From positions 1 through 8,204 of the forward strand of contig CANBWW010000042.1 in NCBI GenBank assembly GCA_947373235.1: a stretch of 8,204 nucleotides of DNA, given 5' to 3'. This DNA is from Candidatus Altimarinota bacterium. Lineage in GTDB: Bacteria > Patescibacteriota > Gracilibacteria > BD1-5 > UBA2023. The notes beneath the pieces were generated by a model. It was not told where the DNA came from and ran no database searches. It saw nothing but the letters and a program-made list of their open reading frames with translations. Below, in pieces: positions 1-6,307 of the stretch (its first letter is position 1; every line of letters begins with the position of its first letter). A program made the position numbers and the translations under genes.

Positions 1-15
1 AAATAAACATCGTTT

Positions 16-42
16 AGTATAAGGAATCTCATAAAAAAGCAA
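16..42 (-). promoter_or_regulatory. Candidate leftward promoter near window edge
   Basis: On the minus strand TTGCT (42-38) is followed after 16 nt by TATACT (21-16), the same arrangement seen upstream of other genes here. Five nt further on is an ATG (10-8), which could start a gene leaving the window to the left, but only about three codons are visible. This is inferred from the motif alone, in AT-rich sequence where chance matches are common. Confidence 0.3.
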
Positions 43-96
43 ACGAAGAGAGATAGACAAATATTTTATTATGTTTAAATATAAAAAAATAAGGTT

Positions 97-134
97 AAAA
101 AAATCCTCTTCTTTCGCAAGAAGAGGATTTTAAA
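97..134 (-). terminator. Intrinsic terminator after tRNA-Glu
   Basis: A perfect 14-bp inverted repeat (100-113 and 118-131) encloses a 4-nt loop. Read on the minus strand, the stem is AT-capped with a GC-containing core (TCCTCTTCTT) and runs into seven T residues. It sits 12 nt beyond the encoded CCA of the tRNA and most likely ends the rplK-tRNA transcript. Read rightward it has no good U-tract, so it probably acts mainly on the minus strand. Confidence 0.88.
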
Positions 135-143
135 TTTTAAATA

Positions 144-218
144 TGGTAACGCTACGGAGAATTGAACTCCGGCCTACGGGATGAAAACCCGTTGTCCTAA
201 CCACTAGACGATAGCGTC
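144..218 (-). tRNA. tRNA-Glu (anticodon UUC)
   Basis: The minus strand folds as a complete cloverleaf. The 7-bp acceptor stem begins GACGCTA and is followed by U8. The D arm has a GGTTAG loop element. The anticodon stem ACGGG/CCCGT encloses loop TTTTCAT with anticodon TTC. The variable region is short, and the T arm CGGAG/CTCCG encloses TTCAATT. A CCA end is encoded at 146-144. The first acceptor pair is G1:U72 and the discriminator is A73, both unusual for bacterial tRNA-Glu (normally G1:C72 and G73). It lies 38 nt after the rplK stop on the same strand, ahead of a strong terminator, so it is probably cotranscribed with rplK and processed out. Confidence 0.93.
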
Positions 219-221
219 AGA

Positions 222-245
222 TGTTTACGGATTGCTCCGTAAACA
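222..245 (-). other. 10-bp hairpin between rplK and tRNA-Glu
   Basis: TGTTTACGGA (222-231) and its exact complement (236-245) flank a 4-nt loop. The hairpin fills the gap between the rplK stop and the first base of the tRNA, 3 nt from the mature 5' end. No T-run follows, so it does not look like a terminator. It could be an RNase processing signal that separates mRNA from tRNA, or could protect the rplK 3' end. The pairing is seen directly; the role is inferred. Confidence 0.6.
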
Positions 246-256
246 GAATTCTGAAA

Positions 257-688
257 TTATTTTCGAAGATCAGAGGTGATACCCATAGAACGAGCAGAAC
301 CAGCAACGATAGACATAGCCATATCGAGGTCATTTGCATTCAAGTCTGGCATTTTTCCTTCAGCAATCACTTTGAGTTGATCGAGAGTGAGATGTCCTAC
401 TTTTGTCTTATGAGCTTCTTTTGAACCAGATGCAAGTTTGAGTGCATCTTTGATCCACCAAGTCATCGGTGGTTGTTTTGTGTAGAAATCAAAAGAACGA
501 TCTTCGTAGATATTGATCACTGTAGGAAGTACCTTCCCCATCTGATCTTTTGTTTTGTCATTAAATTGTTTACAGAAATCTGCAATCTGGATACCGGTAG
601 GTCCAAGGGCAGTACCTACTGGAGGTGCTGGATTTGCTTGACCGGCCTTGAGTTGTAGTTTGACAACTCGAGTTGGTTTTTTAGCCAT
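257..688 (-). CDS. rplK: 50S ribosomal protein L11
   Basis: The 143-residue protein is full length for L11 (about 141-145). L11 binds the GTPase-associated centre of 23S rRNA with L10 and the L7/L12 stalk, and takes part in factor binding and the stringent response. The N-terminal domain has the family signature with PAPPVGTALGPTGI at about residues 21-34. The C-terminal rRNA-binding domain has KTKVGHLTLDQ and ends in the GSARSMGI motif. The start follows no recognisable Shine-Dalgarno sequence but matches the family N-terminus MAKK. It contains about ten glycines, none encoded by TGA, unlike its neighbours. In most bacteria rplA (L1) follows directly; here tRNA-Glu follows, so the L11-L1 operon is split or rearranged. 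Confidence 0.97.
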   Translation of the reverse strand: MAKKPTRVVKLQLKAGQANPAPPVGTALGPTGIQIADFCKQFNDKTKDQMGKVLPTVINIYEDRSFDFYTKQPPMTWWIKDALKLASGSKEAHKTKVGHLTLDQLKVIAEGKMPDLNANDLDMAMSIVAGSARSMGITSDLRK

Positions 689-709
689 AATAAGTGTGAT
701 TGTATAGAG

Positions 710-732
710 TTCCTGTTCGGGAAAACGAGGAA
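710..732 (-). promoter_or_regulatory. Hairpin in the rplK 5' leader
   Basis: In the predicted rplK leader of about 70 nt, TTCCT-C-GTT pairs with AAC-AGGAA around a 6-nt loop, with one mismatch or bulge. Its 3' side ends about 21 nt before the ATG. Leaders of L11 operons in other bacteria carry an L1-binding site for translational autoregulation, so a regulatory role is possible, but I cannot match this hairpin to a known L1-site consensus. Confidence 0.35.
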
Positions 733-765
733 TACTACAGAGTATATAAACGTAGAAGCTCGGGT

Positions 766-792
766 ATTATAAAGAATTTATAAAAAATGCAA
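766..792 (-). promoter_or_regulatory. Promoter for rplK
   Basis: A perfect TATAAT (771-766, minus strand) is preceded 16 nt upstream by TTGCA (792-788), embedded in an A/T-rich spacer. Transcription should begin near 759, giving a leader of about 70 nt before the rplK ATG. The promoter lies between the tilS stop (801) and rplK, so rplK can be transcribed independently of the upstream RNHCP-tilS genes. Confidence 0.65.
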
Positions 793-800
793 GGAGAAAT

Positions 801-1775
801 CTAAGATTTTTCATCTTTCTGAAAATGATAAAAAAGAATCCCTGATTTTTTCGTCAACTTCAGTTTTCCGACACTTTTCTGTGTCGATCCGTGAGCTTCT
901 CATATATAGCGGATCAACTCTGAAATAAGTGAACTCGAGAGTCCGTGACTCGAACCCGTATGTGCATTTTTATAGATATCAGCGACGATTTCTTTCTGAA
1001 AAAATAGATCCAAGTCGAGAAAATCAGAAACCAAAAAAGCATTTGGGAAGTTTGTTTTTTTGGAACCAGCAAGGAACCACTTTTCCGACTCACGATCAAA
1101 ATATCCCGTTAGTTCTTGCATATATTCGGAAAGATTCGCGACCGTTCTTCCGAAAGAAGGATTCATCTCTTTGAGTATAGGAATCACTTGATGACGGATT
1201 TTATTGCGATCGAAACTCATATCCATATTCGTCGTATCTTCACGAAAAGGAATATCGAACTCCACAGCATATTTCAAAATATCTTCCTTGGACTGAGAAA
1301 GCAGTGGACGAAAAATATTCCTAGAAAGAACGCTCATTCCAGAAAGTCACTGAGACTTTCCTCATTTGATCAGATTCAAAAGGACCGTTTCTATCTGATC
1401 ATCGCAATGATGTGCTGTCAGGATATACTTTGCTTGGTATTTTTCTCTGATTTCTTCGAGAAAACAATACCGCTCACGTCTCGCTATCGCTTCAAGTGAT
1501 CATTTTTCCTGTTTATGAATTCATCCAATATCTTCTTTTTTGAGCTCAAACTGAATCCCCTGTTTTTCACAAAAATCAGAAACAAACTCGCGATCTCCAT
1601 CACTCTCACTTCCTCGAAGCGAGTGATCAAAGTGAGCAACAATTATGTTTTTTTTCGGATGCATCTGGACTACTTGATACAATAAAACCATGCTATCTAT
1701 TCCACCGCTCACAGCAAGAATCAAGATATCTTTCGGATCAATATATTTCGAAAATGTTGAAAGAAAGCTTTGCAT
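801..1775 (-). CDS. tilS: tRNA(Ile)-lysidine synthetase TilS (UGA=Gly)
   Basis: TilS uses ATP and lysine to convert C34 of tRNA-Ile(CAU) to lysidine, so that AUA is read as isoleucine. With TGA read as glycine the frame gives 324 residues ending in TAG. The N-terminal PP-loop motif SGGIDS is at residues 23-28, HFDHSLRG follows, and the second family motif (TAHHCDDQIET) is at 120-130. In-frame TGAs give Gly at residues 85, 92, 138, 143 and 292. Those at 138 and 143 fall in the conserved glycine-rich stretch after the DDQxET motif, which supports the recoding. Past the TGA at 900-902 the frame continues as a plausible C-terminal domain (GKLKLTKKSG), which a standard-code annotation would lose. 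The length is within the range of shorter TilS proteins. The start at 1775 has no Shine-Dalgarno; it is chosen because the PP-loop lies at the usual distance. The RNHCP gene is 41 nt upstream on the same strand. Confidence 0.93.
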
Positions 1776-1816
1776 GGAAGAATTTTATGGAAAAATAGGG
1801 AAGAAGAAAAATATTT

Positions 1817-2134
1817 TTATAATTCCCTCTTTTTATTCCATTCTCGTACAAACTCGAGAAAGTGATCATCGGGAGCTATGATATTCAGCATTTCTTTTCC
1901 GCATTTCACGCACTTATGACGGATCATATCACCCTTCTGTTTTCGATAATCGACTCAGATTGGCTGCATCAGTCCATGACAATCACTTGCGCGATCTCAC
2001 GGAAAATCCGCATCCACATGAAGTGAATACAAACAGTACGGACAGTGATTGCGTGCTGAACCCGTCGGATGAAGAGAAACTTCTTTTTTACAGTGGGTGC
2101 AAGTAAATGTTTCGTTTCGCATGATAAATGCCAT
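1817..2134 (-). CDS. RNHCP domain zinc-ribbon protein (UGA=Gly)
   Basis: Read with TGA as glycine this is a 105-residue protein carrying the RNHCP domain. F-x-C12-x2-C15 is followed by the name-giving RNHCPYC at 28-34, then HVD (39-41), PGDR (45-48), a further Cys at 52 in a DCHG context, and a second Cys pair C75-x2-C78 with CGK. The glycine of PGDR (codon 1999-1997) and the one in PIGV (1957-1955) are both TGA, and the PGDR glycine is strongly conserved in the family. The Cys/His pattern suggests metal binding. The family's function is not established as far as I know. The start is supported by AAAGGAAAC 2-3 nt upstream, the only clear Shine-Dalgarno in the window. Standard-code annotation would miss this gene. 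It lies just upstream of tilS on the same strand and may be cotranscribed with it. Confidence 0.88.
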
Positions 2135-2197
2135 AGTTTCCTTTTTATGAATTTTTATGAGTGTAAATATTTTTTACAAAAAGGAAAGTACGGATTT

Positions 2198-2224
2198 TTG
2201 CAAAAAATACATTTTTCGTATAAG
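2198..2224 (+). promoter_or_regulatory. Promoter for the pilB-like gene, possibly leaderless
   Basis: TTGCA (2198-2202) lies 16 nt upstream of TATAAG (2219-2224). The -10 element ends only 8 nt before the ATG at 2233, so transcription would be expected to start at or within a base or two of the start codon. The -35 element sits in a palindromic TTTTTGCAAAAA, but the minus strand shows no matching -10 for the divergent RNHCP gene. The 98-nt intergenic region holds no other feature I can support. Confidence 0.5.
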
Positions 2225-2232
2225 ATGAAGGT

Positions 2233-3594
2233 ATGCCTGAAAAAACTCAAACACCCGCAGGAGAAACCACTGAAAACCAAAATGCTTCATCGATCCAAAA
2301 TGAAGAGCAATTTCATGATATTGTTGCTGAAGTAAAAGGAAAAGCCCAGACCGAATACGATCATGAAAAATTCGATGAACTTGCAAAAGCCCTCCATGAA
2401 TCTCTTCACAATCAAGAAAGTGAAAAAGCTCTCACACTCATGACTCGTGGTGCTCTTGGACTCGGAAGTTCGGATATTCACTATGATTGTGGAGAAAAAA
2501 CGATTGCCGTGAGAGTACGTATCGATGGAGAACTCAGAACCGTCGTTGAACTCGAAAAAAATGAATACAAACTCCTGATCGAACGTCTCAAATATAAATC
2601 GAATCTTAAGCTCAATATCACGGAAGTCCCACAAGATGGAAAATATCGTATCACCGAAGATGGAACTCATATCGATGTCCGTGTTTCGACGCTTCCTGTT
2701 CGATACGGTGAAAACGCTGTCTGTCGTATACTTGACTCTACAAAATCGATTCCACCGATTTCGGATCTTGGTTTTATGTGGACATCGAAACGTCAGATCG
2801 AAAAAAGTATGAAGAAGAAGAATGGAACGATTCTCGTCACTGGTCCAACTGGATCAGGAAAAACGACCACTTTGTATTCTATGCTTACGACCCTCAATAC
2901 TCCAGATAAAAAAATCATCACTCTCGAAGATCCGATCGAATATGAACTTCCTGGTGTTGTACAGAGTGAAGTCGACGAAAGGAAAAACTATACATATGCC
3001 ACAGGACTGAAGGCGTTGATGCGACAAGATCCCGACATCATCATGATCGGAGAAATACGTGATATCGACTCCGCCACGATCGCGATGCAAGCAGCGATGA
3101 CGGGACACCTCGTCCTTTCTACTCTCCATACAAAAAGTGCCTGAGAAACGATCGAGCGACTTATGAATATGTGAGTTCCGAATTATATCCTCGCTTCTGG
3201 TCTCGATGTCATCATTGCTCAGCGTCTTGTACGCCGGCTCTGTCCTCATTGTATCGAAAGCTATGAGGCTGATCCAAGTCAGGTTGATATTATCAAATAT
3301 ATGCTCAAGGATATCGGTCTCGAAATTATGTCAGCAAAAAAAGATGCCTACATACTCCATCGATCGAAAGGATGTAGCGAATGTGGGATGACGGGATACA
3401 GAGGACGTATCGGTATCTATGAAGTGATGAGTTTTTCTGATGAGATCCGTATCCTGATACGAAATGGATCGAGTCCGAAAGAAATCATCGATACTGCTCG
3501 AAAATGAGATCTCATGCTGATGCGAGAAGATGGCATACTAAAAGCCATGCAAGGAAAAACAAGCCTCGATGAACTCTTTAAAGTTATAGAATAA
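2233..3594 (+). CDS. pilB: PilB/GspE-family secretion ATPase (UGA=Gly)
   Basis: This is a hexameric ATPase that powers pilus extension or type II secretion from the cytoplasmic face of the inner membrane. With TGA as glycine the gene gives 453 residues. It has an acidic, low-complexity N-terminus (about 1-75), then the N2 domain with SDIHYD near 80 and a DGELR segment. Walker A GPTGSGKT is at 204-211, Walker B IIMIGEIRD at 269-277, and the His box TGHLVLSTLHT follows. A zinc-binding tetracysteine C337-x2-C340 / C381-x2-C384 separates PilB/GspE from the retraction ATPase PilT. TGA glycines are residues 304, 314 and 425; MNMGVP around 314 is a conserved glycine in the family. At 453 residues it is shorter than typical PilB (about 560) because the MshEN/GspE N-terminal domain is missing. 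No pilin, PilC, PilM or peptidase gene is adjacent. PilB versus GspE cannot be settled from sequence alone; the symbol follows the commoner case in CPR bacteria. Confidence 0.9.
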
Positions 3595-3620
3595 TATTTA
3601 TTGATAGCTCTTAATATATA

Positions 3621-3648
3621 TTGACAGATTTTAGCAGATGCCTATGAT
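3621..3648 (+). promoter_or_regulatory. Consensus-like sigma-70 promoter
   Basis: A perfect TTGACA (3621-3626) is followed after 16 nt by TATGAT (3643-3648). A start near 3655 would give a leader of about 17 nt before the ATG at 3672, with no Shine-Dalgarno. A short ATGAT/ATCAT inverted repeat overlaps the -10. This is the closest match to the classical consensus in the window and suggests that the small downstream gene is transcribed on its own. Confidence 0.6.
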
Positions 3649-3671
3649 GATTTTATCATAAACTGCAAAAT

Positions 3672-3938
3672 ATGGGATCTCTACAACTCAATGTATACGA
3701 TGATCGGTCCATTCTCCTATCTGATATAGAAGTCAATATACCTGGTATTCATATTAGTGCTCGCCATCTTGATTATCCTTCTAATAAAGAAAGTCCAGTG
3801 ATATTTGAAATCGAGGGCGCTATAGAACATATACGTGAAATAACGATTCTCTGAGTTTCACACGCCGTTGAAAAAATACAAAAAACTCATTTTCCCAGAA
3901 ATACTTGGGCACTTCATCTAAATAATTCAAGCAAATAA
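3672..3938 (+). CDS. Small protein of unknown function, 88 residues (UGA=Gly)
   Basis: I do not recognise this protein. It is soluble in appearance, with no signal peptide or membrane segment, and has mixed alpha/beta character. One TGA (3852-3854) encodes Gly61 in ITILGVSH; without recoding the frame would stop at 60 residues. The segments IEVNIPGI (about 20-27) and ITILGVSHAVEKIQ (57-70), with the FPRN that follows, faintly recall the N-terminal ChlI-like domain of ComM/YifB Mg-chelatase-like proteins (EVxIxxGxP, IVGLPD-AVxES, FPxxRI). The order and spacing differ, so this is only a hint. Good promoter elements upstream and a strong terminator overlapping the stop support a real gene. No Shine-Dalgarno is visible. 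Confidence 0.7.
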
Positions 3939-3976
3939 TAAAAATCCCTCTGAATTCAGAGGGATTTTTATTATTT
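3933..3976. terminator. 44-bp perfect palindrome, bidirectional terminator
   Basis: Bases 3933-3976 are self-complementary without a mismatch, centred on GAATTC (3952-3957). The core is ATCCCTCTGAATTC and its complement, flanked by A- and T-runs so that each strand ends in a U-rich tail. The stop codon of the rightward 88-residue gene (3936-3938) and that of the leftward DsbA-like gene (3971-3973) lie at mirror positions inside it. It should terminate both convergent transcripts. Confidence 0.92.
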
Positions 3977-4657
3977 TGTAGTGGAAGTAACCGAAGTAGT
4001 ACCTGTAGAAGTCGGAACTTCTAGAAGTCGATTCATAACGGTCTGAAGGACGTTCGTGTCACGAAACAAACCAAGATCGAGTTTCTTATCATCGAGATAC
4101 AGAGTTGGTGTTCCTTCTACTCCGAGTGCATCACCTTCTTTCATTTCTGAATGAACTTGATCGAGATAAGAATTATTCTGGATACATTCTGTGAGGGATT
4201 TTGTATCGATAGAAGCTATACCTTGTGCTGCGTTCACACGATCAGCATCAGAAGTCGTCGCTCATTGTTTTGCATCTTCCATAGCATAAAGTGCTGATTT
4301 ATACGCCATATACGTATCTGAACCTTTTCACTGAGAAGAAACACAGAGAGCGGCGAGTGCGTCACGTTCAGCATTTTTATGCATTCCTGTAAGTGGATAT
4401 TGTTTGTAAGTAATATGAAGATATCCTTCTTTTGCATAGTTTTCAAAAACTGGCATCACAGACTTCGAAGCAGCTATACACGCTGGACACTGAAAATCGG
4501 CAAACATAACCATCTCATGTTTTCCAGAACCATAAGTTGGTGAGGGTGTACGAAGTGTCGGGAGATTTCCCTGAGGAGAGACTGAAACAGAAGCACTATT
4601 TTGATTACAAGAAACAACGACAAAGAGAGAGCAAAGGATAAAAAATATGTTTCGCAT
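3971..4657 (-). CDS. DsbA-like thiol-disulfide oxidoreductase lipoprotein (UGA=Gly)
   Basis: This is a thioredoxin-fold protein of the DsbA/Thioredoxin_4 type, expected outside the cytoplasmic membrane to oxidise or isomerise disulfides. It has 228 residues when TGA is read as glycine. A hydrophobic N-terminus (residues 4-16) runs into VVSC with Cys17, a plausible lipobox, followed by a Ser/Asn/Pro-rich tether to about residue 45. The active site FADFQCPAC has Cys57 and Cys60. The cis-proline loop is GVEGTPTLYLDD in the C-terminal third, and the chain ends in a Ser/Thr-rich tail. TGA codons at 4330-4328 and 4264-4262 encode Gly110 and Gly132 in the helical insertion; without recoding the protein breaks into three pieces. 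No VKOR or DsbB partner is nearby. It is divergent from two exported, cysteine-containing proteins that could be its substrates. Confidence 0.88.
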
Positions 4658-4687
4658 AAGAGAAAATTATGAATAAATTATGCCCGA

Positions 4688-4714
4688 AGTATATTCATTT
4701 TTCTTTGAATGCAA
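4688..4714 (-). promoter_or_regulatory. Candidate promoter for the DsbA-like gene
   Basis: On the minus strand TTGCA (4714-4710) is followed 16 nt later by TATACT (4693-4688), giving an expected start near 4680 and a leader of about 23 nt. A nearer CATAAT (4671-4666) ends 8 nt before the ATG and could give a leaderless transcript, but has no convincing -35. The region back to 4752 is shared with the divergent promoter of the exported-protein genes. Confidence 0.38.
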
Positions 4715-4717
4715 ATT

Positions 4718-4746
4718 TTGCTTTTTCTGCCTTTTTTCTATACAAT
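4718..4746 (+). promoter_or_regulatory. Promoter for the exported-protein pair, possibly leaderless
   Basis: TTGCT (4718-4722) lies 16 nt upstream of TATACA (4739-4744); the overlapping pair TTGCTT-17-TACAAT (4741-4746) is equally acceptable. The -10 ends 6-8 nt before the ATG at 4753, so the start site would coincide with the start codon. This is the same geometry as at the pilB-like gene. An AGAG just before the ATG is at best a weak ribosome binding site. Confidence 0.5.
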
Positions 4747-4752
4747 AGAGAC

Positions 4753-6297
4753 ATGAAAGTGCTATTTTCCATCTTTTTGTTTCTTTTTCCATTCTCCATT
4801 TTTGCGGACGATGGATTTATTGGTGAAAATCCTGGAATCGATTTTTATACAACGATCGATGAAAGTAGTGACTCCCTTCATAATCAGATCGTCGATAAAA
4901 ACCTCAACAACACACCCACACTCGATGCTTTTGCAGCAGGATGTCCAGGTGGATGAAGTCTCACATGAGGCCAGACAACGCCTCAGATTTTAGCAGCTGT
5001 CTCGAGTTGAGATTATACAGATCTTTCTAACGTGATCCATTCAAATAGTAAGTGATGAATGTCTCTGGATCAATTTCAAGATCTCACCAGTTGTCTCAAA
5101 AATCGATACCAATCAGTAGAAAACCAGTCCTATAAAGAGCAGAATAATCTCGAACAACTTTCTTCGATCGGGCTATATAGCGATGGAGACACTTCGAATT
5201 CAGATTATGATATCGTCGCTGATATCGACAAAATCAATACGATTCTTTTTTCTGCACCAGAAAAATATACAGGTGTAAAAAATAATGCAAAAGATGCTCT
5301 GAGTAAGTTTTTATCAAACAAAAAAATCACCACTATTTTTGATCAAAATAAAACTGCAACAACTCCTGTAATACAAAATAATACAACTCCAGAGACTCCT
5401 GCTACGAATACTCAAAATACAACACAAACGAATACAACACTCGCGGATCTGATCGGTGGAACATGTGCTTGAAGTTCTGATTCTCCGATCGTGGTGAATG
5501 ATCTGATCGATGAAAATTTTCAAAAAGAACTTGCAAAAAAACTCTGAAGCCCCGTTAGTACCAATACAGACACAACGCTAGTTGGCTGATATACAAAACC
5601 CGTCGGCACAGAAAATGATCAAACAAATGGAAATACAGAAGTGCCAAAAACAAGTAAAGATGATTTTTTTGATAAACTTCCATGCAATGCTGTATTCTGT
5701 GTCGATATAAAGATGAAAGCGGGTGTTCAAAATCTTCTCATTGGTGGAAAAAATTATTCGATCGAATGAATTCTCGATAAAAATGCCGACATACTCACCC
5801 CGATCGCTGATTCATCGCTTCGCAGTGAAAAAATGACGAATAACTTTTGGTCACTTCCTTTTTCAAATCTGAAACTCTCTAATCTGGTGGCTTGATGAAA
5901 AATATACCTAGCAGAACGTCCACAACCAACCCGTGTAACACCAGTGGCTTGATCTGCAGAAAAAGACTTTAGTGACGCGGAAATCTGTGCATATCTGACG
6001 GCTGGATTACCAACGGATCCGACCCAAGCGAATGGATTTTGATGAGGAGCGTATATTTTCCACGCTGGAAGTACTACTGATAATATCAATACCAAAGACA
6101 CTCCTCTCTGAAGTCAGGATACAGCGAGCAACGCAGCAAACTGTTTGCAGCTCGAAAAAGATAAATGAGCGTCGACTGCCTACCAATCATTTTCAAATAA
6201 TCTGACCCAGATTCAGGCATTTACCCATGGATTCGTGAATGAAATCAATGAAATCGTAGCGATCAGTCAGAGACTCCATACCCTTCCTGTACAATAA
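4753..6297 (+). CDS. Exported protein of unknown function, 514 residues, UGA-rich
   Basis: Under table 25 this is one frame of 514 residues with sixteen TGA-glycine codons, three times as adjacent pairs (5053-5058, 5893-5898, 6040-6045). Under the standard code it breaks into many fragments. Residues 1-18 form a signal peptide (MKVLF, then a Phe-rich core ending SIFA before DDG). The mature chain has seven cysteines (64, 114, 238, 311, 316, 412, 464), the closest pair being C311 and C316. A Thr/Asn/Gln linker spans 199-229. Glycine-rich patches occur around 63-73 and 428-435, and a helical C-terminus about 470-514. No transmembrane helix other than the signal is evident, so the product is likely released or held in the envelope. 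I recognise no family. The start at 4753 is preferred because the signal peptide follows it directly and a promoter lies just upstream. A second exported protein begins 10 nt after the stop, suggesting an operon. Confidence 0.87.
5347..5439 (+). other. Thr/Asn-rich linker with clustered N-x-T sites
   Basis: Residues 199-229 of the 514-residue exported protein are almost only Thr, Asn, Gln, Pro and Ala, encoded by repeats of AAT/ACA/ACT. N-x-T sequons occur at Asn 199, 209, 210, 222 and 227. It looks like a flexible spacer between an N-terminal helical part and the C-terminal part, and may be a glycosylation target; the composition is seen directly, the modification is speculation. Confidence 0.6.
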
Positions 6298-6307
6298 AAT
6301 CCAATCT

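Noticed and set aside
900..1337. Separate 145-residue leftward protein starting at 1337 and ending at 900
   Set aside because: It is the middle part of tilS cut at in-frame TGA codons. Reading TGA as Gly joins it to the PP-loop part (1521-1775) and to a C-terminal part down to 801.
929..1499. Rightward frames of 81 and 127 residues
   Set aside because: They are antisense to tilS, have low-complexity translations and show no start signals.
2233..3594. UGA read as tryptophan or selenocysteine
   Set aside because: TGG is used where conserved Trp is expected (for example the AWW of ExoIII), the TGAs in PilB, TilS and RNHCP fall at glycine positions, and no SECIS-like context or single-site use is seen.
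4669..4956. Rightward start at 4669 for the exported protein
   Set aside because: It adds 28 residues before the signal peptide and begins upstream of the -35/-10 elements. The ATG at 4753 places the signal peptide at the N-terminus.
5754..6101. Leftward 115-residue frame inside the exported-protein gene
   Set aside because: It is a shadow of the plus-strand gene with no family resemblance and no promoter. The plus frame is continuous under table 25, starts with a signal peptide and shares its operon with another exported protein.
4753..6297. Decayed pseudogene with many stop codons
   Set aside because: All internal stops are TGA, with no internal TAA or TAG over 514 codons. The same pattern occurs in intact essential genes such as tilS, so recoding explains it better than decay.
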